Both the position numbers and the translations under genes were made by a program. Shown here piece after piece: positions 1 through 8,638 of a stretch of 64,000 bases of DNA. Below the pieces are notes generated by a model, which saw nothing but the letters and a program-made list of their open reading frames with translations, was not told the origin of the DNA and ran no database searches. Every line of letters starts with the position of its first letter. Position 1 is the first letter of the stretch. This DNA comes from Arcanobacterium haemolyticum. Lineage in GTDB: Bacteria > Actinomycetota > Actinomycetes > Actinomycetales > Actinomycetaceae. The stretch spans positions 1 through 64,000 of the forward strand of contig JADYUX010000007.1 of NCBI GenBank assembly GCA_021532125.1. Direction: 5' to 3'.

Positions 1-579
1 AACACACTATCAAGCACCCAAACACCACACCCACACCCCAAACCAACCACCACAACAGCAGCCAGCCCAGAAGAGGCAACCCCACAAGCATACTTAGGAG
101 ATTTTCAGAAGTCAAATCGACTTCGTCGTTCTCTCTGTATTTCTTTGTGAGTATCACCGGGAATTTCAGAAGAAACTTAGTTAATTTCTTTTCCGTTACC
201 CCGCGGCAACGAGTAAATACTCTACAGGGAGAACACCCCCTTATGCCAAATCATTTTCACGTGTTGCCGCACACATTTTTAGCGACTCGAACATTAAGGG
301 CGTCATTTCGCCGTTTTCAGGTCTCGCTTTACAACACCACACCCCCTTTACCACCCTGTTCGCCGCTCTAAGCACGCAACGACACCTAGCTTGGGCACCA
401 CAACAGCGTTCCGCAGCTCACAAGCTCCACGACCTGAATACGAGATATATGTGTATGAAAAAGTAATGCACCGCACAAACTATTTTTCATGTTCTTGCTC
501 ATGAGCTTTGCGATGTTTGGTTTGAGCCTGCCTGTTATTGAATCATGAAGAATCGACTCATATATGTCCGCTATATAGC
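1..579. other. Intergenic region at window edge, no convincing gene
   Basis: One plus-strand frame is open from the window edge to a TAG at 95-97 and would encode a Pro/Gln/His-rich tail of about 31 residues. It could be the C-terminus of a truncated protein, but it could equally be low-complexity C/A-rich DNA. From 98 to 579 I see no open frame with a ribosome site or a recognisable product. The 74-codon frame at 147-371 has no family resemblance and is probably chance. Confidence 0.3.
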
Positions 580-613
580 AAAAGTGGGAGCAGGTTTCCC
601 TACTCCCACTTTT
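580..613 (-). terminator. Hairpin terminator after rplI
   Basis: An 11-bp perfect inverted repeat (580-590 with 603-613, arms AAAAGTGGGAG and CTCCCACTTTT) encloses a 12-nt loop. It begins about 20 bp past the rplI stop on the minus strand. The A/T run is inside the stem, so it reads as an intrinsic terminator of the rpsF operon. Confidence 0.75.
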
Positions 614-634
614 CACGACGTTAGAAGTCTAGCT

Positions 635-1099
635 TCACTTCTTTTTCTTCGTCTTAGCAGCGACAACCGAGAGGTTGAGCGTTGCCACGACATCGTCGTG
701 GAGCTTGATCGTAGCCTTGTACGTTCCTGTCGACTTGATCGGAGTTGGAACGTTAATGGCGCGGCGATCGACTGCCTTACCGGCAGCTTCCGAGGCAGCG
801 TCGGCAATTTCAGCGTTGGACACTGCGCCGAAGAGGCGGCCGTTTGCACCAGCGGTCTTAACGATCGTCAGCGTTGCGGCCTGGAGTGCCTCACGCAGAG
901 CGTGCGCCTCGTCGAGCGAAGCGATAGCGCGCTTGCGACGAGCTTCCGCGATCTGGTCGACCTGCTTCTGGCCGCCCTTGGTCCACAGGGTTGCGTAGCC
1001 GCGGGGCACGAGGTAGTTGCGGCCGTAGCCGTCCTTAACCTCGACAACCTCACCAGCCGCGCCGAGACCAGAGACATCATGGGTCAGAATGAGCTTCAT
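635..1099 (-). CDS. rplI: 50S ribosomal protein L9
   Basis: Encodes 154 residues starting MKLILTHDVSGLGAAGEVV, the L9 N-terminal domain signature, including the conserved GYGRNYLVPRGYA segment near residue 24. A long helical connector and C-terminal domain follow, ending in a Lys-rich tail. L9 binds 23S rRNA at the base of the L1 stalk. The ATG is preceded by AAGGGAG. It is the last gene of rpsF-ssb-rpsR-rplI, 14 bp after rpsR, and is followed by a strong hairpin. Length is normal for the family. Confidence 0.97.
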   Translation of the reverse strand: MKLILTHDVSGLGAAGEVVEVKDGYGRNYLVPRGYATLWTKGGQKQVDQIAEARRKRAIASLDEAHALREALQAATLTIVKTAGANGRLFGAVSNAEIADAASEAAGKAVDRRAINVPTPIKSTGTYKATIKLHDDVVATLNLSVVAAKTKKKK

Positions 1100-1113
1100 G
1101 AACGTCTCCCTTC

Positions 1114-1350
1114 TCAGCGAGCAGAGCTCGAGTAGGGAAGCAGAGCCATTTCGCGGGCATTCTTGATTGCCTTGGCGATCTTGCGCTGCTCCTGAACGGT
1201 GACACCAGTAACGCGACGTGCGCGGATCTTTCCACGGTCGGAGATGAACTTGCGCAGTGTTGCGGTGTCCTTGTAATCGATGTTCTCGATCTTCGCTGAC
1301 TTCAGCGGGTTAGCCCTCTTCTTGGGCTTGCGAAGCACGGGCTTCGGCAT
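1114..1350 (-). CDS. rpsR: 30S ribosomal protein S18, cysteine-free form
   Basis: Encodes 78 residues with the S18 core ([44 protein letters not shown]). S18 pairs with S6 on the 30S platform. Many actinobacterial operon-encoded S18 proteins carry a Zn-binding CxxC upstream of the IDYKDT motif. Here that stretch reads [13 protein letters not shown] and the whole protein has no cysteine, so it is a zinc-independent (C-minus) type. The start has AGGAG six bases upstream. It lies 67 bp after ssb. Confidence 0.96.
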   Translation of the reverse strand: MPKPVLRKPKKRANPLKSAKIENIDYKDTATLRKFISDRGKIRARRVTGVTVQEQRKIAKAIKNAREMALLPYSSSAR

Positions 1351-1417
1351 TTTTGGCTCCTAACATAGGTGGCGCTTACAGCGCCGCAAAGTCGATATTT
1401 CTACGACGTAAATGTGT

Positions 1418-1957
1418 TTAGAACGGGGGAAGGTCATCGAACGAGGAGCCGCCAGCTGGGGCCTGGCTCCACTGATCTTGAGCTGAACCACCCTGCGGTG
1501 CGTCGTAGGAGACGCGACCTTGCGCGGGTGCCTGGCCACCGTATTGGCCGCCGCCGTAGTTATTGTTGTTGTACGACGAAGCTCCATTATTGCTGCTTGT
1601 CGTGCGCGTAACTTGTGCACGTGCGTAGCGCAACGAGGGGCCAATTTCGTCGACCTGCAACTCAATCGAGGTGCGGCGTTCGCCGTTGTACTCGTAGTTG
1701 CGCACGGTCATACGACCAGTCACAACGACGCGCATTCCCTTCGACAGGGACTCGGCAACGTTTTCCGCATACTCACGCCATACCGAGCAGCGAACGAACA
1801 TGGCTTCGCCATCTTCCCACTGGCCAGTCTGACGGTTTTGAGTGCGAGGCGTAGACGCGACGGTGAAGCTCGCAACAGGCGTTCCTGAACTGACGTAACG
1901 CAGTTCGGGATCGCCGGTGAGATTACCGACGATTGTGATAATCGGTTCGCCTGCCAT
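1418..1957 (-). CDS. ssb: Single-stranded DNA-binding protein
   Basis: Encodes 179 residues. Residues 1-110 form the OB fold ([41 protein letters not shown]). A Gly/Asn/Gln-rich flexible linker follows, then the acidic tip DDLPPF that recruits replication and repair partners. SSB coats single-stranded DNA at forks. The start ATG has GGGAG upstream. It sits between rpsF and rpsR as in most bacteria, so its expression is tied to the ribosomal operon. Confidence 0.96.
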   Translation of the reverse strand: MAGEPIITIVGNLTGDPELRYVSSGTPVASFTVASTPRTQNRQTGQWEDGEAMFVRCSVWREYAENVAESLSKGMRVVVTGRMTVRNYEYNGERRTSIELQVDEIGPSLRYARAQVTRTTSSNNGASSYNNNNYGGGQYGGQAPAQGRVSYDAPQGGSAQDQWSQAPAGGSSFDDLPPF

Positions 1958-1976
1958 GATTTCTCCCTTACCTCAC

Positions 1977-2264
1977 TCAGGCTTCGGTGCGGAGAAGCTT
2001 GGTGCGCAGCACGGCCTCGTTGAGGGTGAGCTGACGGTCAAGCTCCTGAGCGGTCTCCGACGTTGCCTTCATGTTGACGACGACGTAGATGCCTTCAGAG
2101 TTCTTGTTGATGTCGTAGGCAAGACGGCGCTTGCCCCAAATATCGACCTTCTCCAGGGAGCCGCCCTCGTTAGGGACAACCTGAAGCAGCTTATCGACGA
2201 AGGTTGCAATGTTGCGCTCGTCGACGGTCGGATCGAGGATGATCATCATCTCGTAATCACGCAT
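1977..2264 (-). CDS. rpsF: 30S ribosomal protein S6
   Basis: Encodes 95 residues ([19 protein letters not shown], then [18 protein letters not shown]), the usual S6 length. I chose the ATG at 2264 because it has AAAGGAGGTG about eight bases upstream. An in-frame upstream start at 2297 would add 11 Lys/Gly-rich residues and has no ribosome site. First gene of the rpsF-ssb-rpsR-rplI operon; S6 binds S18 on the 30S platform. Confidence 0.95.
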   Translation of the reverse strand: MRDYEMMIILDPTVDERNIATFVDKLLQVVPNEGGSLEKVDIWGKRRLAYDINKNSEGIYVVVNMKATSETAQELDRQLTLNEAVLRTKLLRTEA

Positions 2265-2338
2265 GCTTTTCCCACCTCCTTTGGTCTTAGCGGTCATGGT
2301 CTTTCCATGACAGGAGGGTCAATGCGTTCGGGACGCTC

Positions 2339-2352
2339 CTGCCGGGTGGCAG
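2339..2352 (-). promoter_or_regulatory. Possible S6:S18 leader hairpin upstream of rpsF
   Basis: In the rpsF transcript the leader about 75-90 nt before the start contains a hairpin CTGCC-ACCC-GGCAG whose loop side carries CCG. rpsF leaders in many bacteria carry a CCG-containing structure bound by S6:S18 for feedback control. Only this simple stem is visible, so the assignment is tentative. Confidence 0.25.
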
Positions 2353-2532
2353 TTGCGTACACCGGCCTTTAATCGTACCTGGTGACGTTTTGTTCGGCTA
2401 GCGTTTGGTGAAGTTTGTGAGTAAGTCGCTGATTATTGGCGACGAATCCCGCGGCTGCTTGTTGTTGTAGCGAACTTTGGCGCCGTCGCATGTTTCATCG
2501 CATCTAACCCCATTGTTGTTGGGTTGATACGA

Positions 2533-2562
2533 GTGTGGCGGGCACCGTTCTGCCCGCCACAC
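2533..2562 (-). terminator. Hairpin after class A PBP gene
   Basis: Twelve-bp perfect arms (2533-2544 GTGTGGCGGGCA, 2551-2562) enclose a 6-nt loop, beginning 9 bp past the PBP stop on the minus strand. There is no T-run on either side, so this is a GC-rich hairpin that may terminate with help or stabilise the transcript end. Confidence 0.6.
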
Positions 2563-2570
2563 GTGGTGTT

Positions 2571-4757
2571 CTAGTTGCCACCGTTTTCTACGCCGCCGTC
2601 ATCTCCACCGCCATCACCGGGTACTTCAGCGGGTGGGGTGGTCACTGCAGGTGCCTGGGTTGGTGTGGGAACAGGGACTGGCGTTTCGGCTGGTTGTTGT
2701 GTCGGTTGGACGACTTCGGGAGCTTCGTCAGCTTCTGGTTCGACCGTCTCCTCCACGGTAGCCGGCTCGCGGTAGTTCGGTGCGTATGTAGGCGTATTGC
2801 GGGGAAGCTCAGGGAATTCCTCAACCTCCATGCCTTCCGTTGCCGATTCCATGTAGTTCAGCCAGATCTCGGCTGGGAAGGAACCGCCGCCGATGCCGTA
2901 GCTATACTCACCGAATCCGTCGAGGACTTCTTCCTCGCCGTTGGGGCCAATCTGGTACATGTCGACGATCGTCACCATCTGCGGGATATATCCGCAGAAC
3001 CAGGCAGACCACGGGCCAGACGATGTTCCTGTTTTTCCTGCGACTGGGCGACCAAGTTCGCCAGCGGTTTCGCCGGTAGCTCCACGTTTTGTGACCTCTT
3101 GGAGCGCGTAGGTGAGTTGTGCCATGACGTCAGATTCAAAGACGCGGGTTCCGGGGTTATCTCCGGAGTAGACCTCTTTCCCTGTCGGGTCAGAAACGCT
3201 TTTCACCATGTATATATCGTGTTGGACGCCTTGGTTGGCGAATGTCGCGTACACCTTAGCCATATCGATCGGATGCGGAGACGCCGATCCGAGAACGTTC
3301 GTCGTCGTATCGTCGAGGCCTGGCGTATCTTCTGGGAGCCCCGCCTTGATGGCGGTCTGTCGCGTATTCGCAGGGCCGATGTCTTGGTTGAGTTGGACAT
3401 ACACCGTATTGACGGAATACTTCGTCGCTGTCAGAAGATTGATTCGCCCATAGTTCCTTGAATCAAAGTTCTGAACTTCGATGTCGCCAATCTTCATCGG
3501 AGTGTACGAAGGATATCTCGTCGTCAACGGCGTTCCATCGTTGAGCGCGGTCAGAAGTGCGAAGGGTTTGAATGTTGATCCGCCCTGAGCTCGGTCTTGA
3601 GTGACGGCATTGCGAGCGCGGGTAAGATAATCGGCTCCACCATACATCGCGTAGATTCCACCGGTGCGCGGATCAACGGATACAAGGCCTACATAGTTGT
3701 TGTCGGGTCGATCTTCAGGAAGTGCGTCAACGGCGTCGATTGCAGCCTGCTGCTTCTCTTTGTCGATCGTTGTGACGATCTTGTAGCCACCGGTATTGAG
3801 TTCGTCGCTCGTGAACTTTCCAGAGTTGGTGAGTTCGCTCGTGACTGTCGAGAGTAGGTAGCCTGTTGGTCCGGCATAGCTCGACGAAGCCTGCGACGCC
3901 TGCGTTTCTGGGAACGTCTGCGCATCTGCTTCAGACTGGCTGATGTAGCCTTCGTCGACCATGTTGCGCAGCACGCGCGCCCATCGGTCCTGTGCTCTTT
4001 CGGCATTAACTTCTGGATCCCAGGCGCTCGGTGCAGGAATTACTCCCACAAGAAGTGCTGTTTGCGAAAGATTTAACTGGCTCGCTGGAATCCCGAAGTA
4101 CTTTTGCGAGGCAATTTCGATGCCGTAGGCACCGCGGCCGAAGTAGATCGTGTTGAGGTAGTTTTCGAGGATCTGCTCTTTACTTTGCTGCCGGTCAATT
4201 TTGAGAGCGAGGATGGCCTCCTTGACCTTGCCGGCATAGCCCGTCGTCGTTCCCAGATAGAAACGTTCAACGTACTGTTGTGTGAGGGTCGAGCCGCCTT
4301 GGCGGGCGCCGCCTGTCACGTTATTGACCAACGCGCGGACGATGCCACCCAGATCGATGCCGTTATTCGTGTAGAACGACTGATCCTCGGAGGCGACAAC
4401 CGCTTGAGAAACGTAATCCGGGAGGGTCGAAAGCTCGACAGGCTCACGGTCGTAGTCGGCGAATGTTCCCATAACTGTCTCGCCGTCCGAGTAGTAGACA
4501 GTCGTCCGCTGAGCTAGAGCGAAATCCGACGGATCGGGAACTCTAATGAAGATGTAGAGTGCCGCGAATGTTGCCGCGCAGAGCGCAACAAAGGCAAAGA
4601 ATGACGCTACAAGAAAACGCCAACTTGGAAGCCACCGGCGAACTGGGCCTAAGCCTCGTCGTGGATAATTCCACACGCGCTTACGCCCACTACCTTTCTT
4701 CTGCACCGCAGACTGACTCGCGCCTGCGCGTGAACCAGACCTTGACGTTGTCGCCAT
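2571..4757 (-). CDS. Class A penicillin-binding protein (transglycosylase/transpeptidase)
   Basis: Encodes 728 residues. A basic cytoplasmic tail (1-46) and one membrane helix (about 47-71) precede a GT51 glycosyltransferase domain (EDQSFYTNNG at 124-133, QGGSTLTQQ at 153-161). The transpeptidase follows: STFK (catalytic Ser394), SVN (448-450) and KTGT (575-578). A Pro/Thr/Glu and Gly/Asp-rich tail follows residue 660. It polymerises and crosslinks peptidoglycan outside the membrane. The usual His in the first GT51 motif is Asn here. Its ATG overlaps the stop of the upstream AI-2E gene by one base (TAATG), so translation is coupled. Corresponds in position to ponA1 next to the rpsF operon in mycobacteria. 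Confidence 0.95.
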   Translation of the reverse strand: MATTSRSGSRAGASQSAVQKKGSGRKRVWNYPRRGLGPVRRWLPSWRFLVASFFAFVALCAATFAALYIFIRVPDPSDFALAQRTTVYYSDGETVMGTFADYDREPVELSTLPDYVSQAVVASEDQSFYTNNGIDLGGIVRALVNNVTGGARQGGSTLTQQYVERFYLGTTTGYAGKVKEAILALKIDRQQSKEQILENYLNTIYFGRGAYGIEIASQKYFGIPASQLNLSQTALLVGVIPAPSAWDPEVNAERAQDRWARVLRNMVDEGYISQSEADAQTFPETQASQASSSYAGPTGYLLSTVTSELTNSGKFTSDELNTGGYKIVTTIDKEKQQAAIDAVDALPEDRPDNNYVGLVSVDPRTGGIYAMYGGADYLTRARNAVTQDRAQGGSTFKPFALLTALNDGTPLTTRYPSYTPMKIGDIEVQNFDSRNYGRINLLTATKYSVNTVYVQLNQDIGPANTRQTAIKAGLPEDTPGLDDTTTNVLGSASPHPIDMAKVYATFANQGVQHDIYMVKSVSDPTGKEVYSGDNPGTRVFESDVMAQLTYALQEVTKRGATGETAGELGRPVAGKTGTSSGPWSAWFCGYIPQMVTIVDMYQIGPNGEEEVLDGFGEYSYGIGGGSFPAEIWLNYMESATEGMEVEEFPELPRNTPTYAPNYREPATVEETVEPEADEAPEVVQPTQQPAETPVPVPTPTQAPAVTTPPAEVPGDGGGDDGGVENGGN

Positions 4758-6157
4758 TAATTTTGCTCCGTTCTCGACCCACGCTTCCTTCTCGAAAGTG
4801 ACTGGAGAGTGGAACGAATCCTCTTACCTTTTTCCGAGTTCTCTGCAGTGAAGTCGACGAAAATCTCCGAGTTGGGTGACTCTTCGTCGAAGTAGCCATC
4901 CTGTGCTCGCCGTGCGGCCTCCCCCTCCGGGACGAGGAAGGTGCCAATCCATCGTGTCTGGGCGTTCGAATCGATAAGGAGTGCCTTCGCAAAGAGAGTG
5001 AGAGGAACAGCCATGATCGTTCCAAGCGGCCCGACAACAGCCGTCCAGAACAACAAGGACACGAACGTGACAATCGTCGAGAGGCCAACGGCCTCACCAG
5101 TGATCTTGGGTTGAAGCACCCCCTGAATCAACGCATTGATAACTGAGAAGGCCACAATAACCCACACACCTGTGAGCCATCCAGAATCTAGCGCTCCCAT
5201 GACTGCCGGCGGAATGACACCGATAACAAAACCGATATTCGGGATGTAATTCGTGATGAAGGAGAACAATGCCCATGCCAGCGGCATAGGAACGTTGAGA
5301 AACTGCAAAACAATGAAGTTGATGGCAGCTACGACTAGACCAAAGATCGTCGACACCAACCAGTACTGGCGTACCCGACCCTCGAACGATGCCAAGGCCT
5401 CGTACAGCATCGAATCGTGATTCCTCACGACCTCGCCACGGGCCTTCATCGTGAGCGTATCAACTGTGAGGAACAGGAGACACAAAGCCATGACAGCGAC
5501 GAAACTCCCGACCGACGTGAGCGAACTAGCCGCACTCATCACAGTGTTGAGTGCCTGACTGACGTTGAATGACCCCAGGATCGTTGAGGTTATTTGATCC
5601 GTAGCAAAACCCTGTTTCTCCGCAAATTCGAGGACATCCTGCACTGCTTGCTGGAAAGCTGGCGTGTATTCACGAATGACATCAGGCAGCCCGACGAGCG
5701 ACCAAGCCATGAGCCCGAAAATGAGAAGCAACGTCAAAAGAATCACCATGAGGGTGATAAAGGCCGAAACCCACGCTGGGACGCCTTTCGATACAAGTTT
5801 TCGGTGAATCGGGCGCACAGTGAGCACAAGCGTCAGTGCAAAAAAGAGGGGCATGACAATATCAGAAATCTGATTCAACCCCGCACACGCCACAGTTGCC
5901 AGCGCACCCACCATGAGAACTTTCAAGCCAGCAGGCATGCCGCCACCGGAAAAACGCGCAGACGTAACTTGCTGGCGGATACCTGAGGCGCCGCTTACTT
6001 GCAGAGTTACCGAATCATCATGCCGGTCGGTACCCACACGCGACTCGTCACTCGCCTCAACCCGCTCATGTGCGCTTCGGTGTAATGACTCTTCAGCCGA
6101 CGCATGCACCCCGGTATTACGCGACTGGTCAGAAGAATCTGCCGTTGTTGCAGCCAT
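4757..6157 (-). CDS. AI-2E family transporter-like membrane protein
   Basis: Encodes 466 residues. About 70 polar residues are followed by paired helices (VLMVGALATVACAG, VMPLFFALTLVLTV), a long soluble segment, then the family signature stretch NYIPNIGFVIGVIPPAVMG and several C-terminal helices. The family (PF01594, YdiK/PerM/TqsA group) comprises multi-spanning membrane proteins, some proposed to export AI-2 or small molecules; the substrate here is unknown. A polar tail ends in a basic patch. It is co-transcribed and translationally coupled with the class A PBP. The start could lie inside the hydrophilic N-terminus. Confidence 0.85.
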   Translation of the reverse strand: MAATTADSSDQSRNTGVHASAEESLHRSAHERVEASDESRVGTDRHDDSVTLQVSGASGIRQQVTSARFSGGGMPAGLKVLMVGALATVACAGLNQISDIVMPLFFALTLVLTVRPIHRKLVSKGVPAWVSAFITLMVILLTLLLIFGLMAWSLVGLPDVIREYTPAFQQAVQDVLEFAEKQGFATDQITSTILGSFNVSQALNTVMSAASSLTSVGSFVAVMALCLLFLTVDTLTMKARGEVVRNHDSMLYEALASFEGRVRQYWLVSTIFGLVVAAINFIVLQFLNVPMPLAWALFSFITNYIPNIGFVIGVIPPAVMGALDSGWLTGVWVIVAFSVINALIQGVLQPKITGEAVGLSTIVTFVSLLFWTAVVGPLGTIMAVPLTLFAKALLIDSNAQTRWIGTFLVPEGEAARRAQDGYFDEESPNSEIFVDFTAENSEKGKRIRSTLQSLSRRKRGSRTEQN

Positions 6158-6455
6158 CTACGTCTCTTTCGATGTGTGCTCACCAAGCTGCAGAGCGCAG
6201 CCTTTGCTTACAAGAACTAGCCTACGTGCCTCTAGCGACAGAATTGGCGAAGAAACCTTCGTTCCACTCCCCAATACAGGCAAGGTGTCGTTGCATCAAT
6301 CACACGCATGTCAAGGCGTTTATCCACCATTGTGCCCGTCACGGCACCACGCACGACAAACTCGCGAGCGCTCGTCGTTCGTCGTTCGTCGTAACGATCC
6401 TTTCCTCCGACAACCACAGGACCTTCCCCGCTCGTCGCCCCCCAAACTCATGACA
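6158..6455. other. Divergent intergenic region between AI-2E gene and padR
   Basis: About 300 bp with no credible gene. It must carry the minus-strand promoter for the AI-2E/PBP pair and, at its right edge, the padR promoter. It contains the recurrent intergenic word TCGTCGTTCGTCGTTCGTCG around 6375-6395. Confidence 0.5.
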
Positions 6456-6476
6456 GATATATCAAACCGATATATC
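6456..6476 (+). promoter_or_regulatory. Probable PadR operator overlapping the padR promoter
   Basis: Two copies of the 8-bp palindrome GATATATC (6456-6463 and 6469-6476) are separated by AAACC, 23 bp before the padR ATG. Together they form an AT-rich dyad of the type bound by PadR proteins. TATATC here can also serve as a -10 element. Autorepression by the adjacent gene product is the simplest reading; binding is inferred. Confidence 0.6.
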
Positions 6477-6498
6477 ATCAAGATGTTCCTTCTCAGAC

Positions 6499-7086
6499 AT
6501 GGACAAGAACGTGGTGACAACAACTCCTCGCGCGCAAGTACTCAACCTCGCAATCCTCGGCCACCTGACCGAGGGACCGGTGCACGGCTATGCCCTACGC
6601 AAAGCCCTCAACCTATCCTTGGGTACATTTCGCACGCTGAGCTACGGATCCCTCTATCCCGCACTCAGAAGGTTGGAAGATTCGGGCTACATCACCTCCC
6701 ACGAGGACACGACAATACCCGGATCACGCCGTAAAAGGATCACCTACTCCATCACCTCCCACGGCCGCGACTACCTCGACAACGAACTGTCGTCAGTTGG
6801 CCCCGGAGACTGGGAAGATGGAGCCTTCGACCTCCGATTCCAGATGTTCGGCTCGACAGACTCGGCCACACGTCTGCGCATACTCGAAGGCCGCTTCACC
6901 CGCATGCTCGAACGCCGCGAGGCGCTCCGCTTGTGGGCAGACATCGCAGAAAAACAAGCCGACCCCTACGCCCGCGAACTTGCCAAGCACGGCCTTGAAC
7001 AAGTAGCTGGCGAAGTCGCCTGGCTTGAATCCATGATCGACAAAGAACGAACCACCGCGCTCCCACGCAAGCGAAAGGCAATCTGA
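6499..7086 (+). CDS. PadR family transcriptional regulator
   Basis: Encodes 195 residues. Residues 13-90 are a winged helix of PadR type ([52 protein letters not shown]). A C-terminal helical effector/dimer region follows (about 110-185). PadR proteins are mostly repressors. The gene is followed after 122 bp by ino1, the same pairing as Rv0047c-Rv0046c of M. tuberculosis, so control of inositol synthesis is plausible. The 5' GATATATC dyad suggests autoregulation. Confidence 0.9.
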   Translation: MDKNVVTTTPRAQVLNLAILGHLTEGPVHGYALRKALNLSLGTFRTLSYGSLYPALRRLEDSGYITSHEDTTIPGSRRKRITYSITSHGRDYLDNELSSVGPGDWEDGAFDLRFQMFGSTDSATRLRILEGRFTRMLERREALRLWADIAEKQADPYARELAKHGLEQVAGEVAWLESMIDKERTTALPRKRKAI

Positions 7087-7149
7087 AAGGCCAGACTGCC
7101 TCAGTGCACGTTCGTCGCACAACACCCGCTAACCCACGGAGCGCCCACC

Positions 7150-7175
7150 CCAGGATGGCAGCGAAGCCACCCTGG
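7150..7175 (+). promoter_or_regulatory. Small hairpin in the padR-ino1 spacer
   Basis: Arms CCAGG-A-TGGC (7150-7159) and GCCA-C-CCTGG (7166-7175) with one A/C mismatch and a 6-nt loop lie about 34 bp before the ino1 start. It could act as an attenuator or processing site between the two genes. There is no T-run. Confidence 0.3.
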
Positions 7176-7208
7176 CTAACAAGGTCATCGACCTTACAAG
7201 GAGATCAC

Positions 7209-8288
7209 ATGAGCAAGATCCGTGTCGGAATCGTCGGAGTAGGCAACTGCGCCTCATCCCTCATTCAAGGCGTCGAGTACTACAAAGATGCCGACCCAAG
7301 CACAACAGTCCCCGGCCTTATGCACGTACAATTCGGCGACTATCACGTCCACGACCTTGAGTTCGTCACGGCCTTCGACGTGGACGCAGCAAAAGTCGGA
7401 AAAGACCTTTCTGAAGCAATCCTCGCCTCAGAAAACAACACCATTAAACTCTGCGACGTACCAGCCACCGGCGTCACAGTCGAACGCGGACACACCTTCG
7501 ATGGCCTCGGCAAGTACTACAACCAACAAATCACCGAATCGGACGCCGAGCCCGTCGACGTCGTTCAGATCCTGCGAGACAAACATGTTGACGTCCTCGT
7601 CAGCTACCTCCCGGTCGGTTCTGAGCGGGCCGCAAAGTTCTACGCACAATGCGCCATCGACGCCAAGGTTGCCTTCGTCAACGCCATGCCCGTCTTTATT
7701 GGGTCGACGAAGGAGTGGTCCGATAAATTTGCTGCCGCCGGAGTCCCCGTGGTTGGCGACGACATCAAATCCCAAATCGGCGCCACCATCACCCACCGAG
7801 TACTCGCCAAACTTTTTGAGGATCGTGGCGTCATCCTCGACCGCACGTACCAGCTCAACGTGGGCGGCAACATGGACTTCATGAATATGCTCGAACGCGA
7901 GCGGCTCGAATCGAAGAAGATTTCTAAGACGAACGCCGTGCAATCGAACCTCCACAAGAAGCTCTCCGAACGTGACGTGCACATCGGCCCGTCGGACTAC
8001 GTGGCCTGGCTCGACGACCGCAAATGGGCTTTCGTCCGCCTGGAAGGCCGTAACTTTGGTGACGCGCCTGTCTCCCTCGAGTACAAACTTGAAGTCTGGG
8101 ACTCCCCCAATTCGGCCGGCATCATCATCGACGCCGTTCGAGCCGCAAAGATCGCCCTCGATCGCGGCATCGGCGGCGAACTCCTCTCCGCCGCGTCGTA
8201 TTTCATGAAGTCACCAATGGAGCAACGCCCAGACGACATCGCCAGAGAAAGCGTTGAAGCCTTCATTCGCGGCGATATCGAACGGTAA
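7209..8288 (+). CDS. ino1: Inositol-3-phosphate synthase (myo-inositol-1-phosphate synthase)
   Basis: Encodes 359 residues with an N-terminal NAD-binding GVGNCASS loop (10-17) and the family stretches [29 protein letters not shown] and [12 protein letters not shown]. The enzyme converts glucose-6-phosphate to inositol-3-phosphate, the first step towards phosphatidylinositol, PIMs and mycothiol in Actinobacteria. The ATG at 7209 is preceded by AAGGAG; the open frame extends upstream to 7104 but that extension has no ribosome site. The length fits the short actinobacterial form. Confidence 0.95.
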   Translation: MSKIRVGIVGVGNCASSLIQGVEYYKDADPSTTVPGLMHVQFGDYHVHDLEFVTAFDVDAAKVGKDLSEAILASENNTIKLCDVPATGVTVERGHTFDGLGKYYNQQITESDAEPVDVVQILRDKHVDVLVSYLPVGSERAAKFYAQCAIDAKVAFVNAMPVFIGSTKEWSDKFAAAGVPVVGDDIKSQIGATITHRVLAKLFEDRGVILDRTYQLNVGGNMDFMNMLERERLESKKISKTNAVQSNLHKKLSERDVHIGPSDYVAWLDDRKWAFVRLEGRNFGDAPVSLEYKLEVWDSPNSAGIIIDAVRAAKIALDRGIGGELLSAASYFMKSPMEQRPDDIARESVEAFIRGDIER

Positions 8289-8638
8289 ACCTCGGCTGGC
8301 TCGCCGTGCACCGGAGACGTGCGCGACCACATCATGCGACCGCGCCGCATATGATCGTTCATTAAAGTCGACGAACGACGAACTTTGTCGGTTTCAACGA
8401 ACCTCGTTGGGACGCTCATGATAGTCAGTCGGATGTGAGGGGTAGTGCGGAAACCTGCACTATCCCTCACACATTCCGTGCGGTAATACTCCTCATACGC
8501 AGGAACAACCGCACGTGTTACCGTGTGTCACCATCTGTTACCAACGACGGCACATGATGCCCATAAAACGCCCCTTCCCTCCCCATAAAATCACCCTGTC
8601 CACACATCAACGTATCAATGTCGATAGGAATACATCCC
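8289..8638. other. Intergenic region between ino1 and MFS carrier
   Basis: About 350 bp without a gene. It holds the hairpin at 8434-8471 and presumably the promoter of the downstream carrier in the AT-richer stretch from 8480 to 8610. Confidence 0.5.
8434..8471 (+). terminator. Long hairpin downstream of ino1
   Basis: Fifteen-bp arms with one G-U pair (8434-8448 TGTGAGGGGTAGTGC, 8457-8471) enclose an 8-nt loop, about 145 bp after the ino1 stop. No T-run follows. It most likely ends the padR-ino1 transcript. Confidence 0.5.

Noticed and set aside
147-371. 74-codon frame near the window edge
   Set aside because: No ribosome site, no recognisable sequence; AT-rich spacer composition.
4757-5097. 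Alternative frame near the AI-2E C-terminus
   Set aside because: Shadow frame of the membrane protein; Arg/Ser-rich translation typical of wrong-frame reading.
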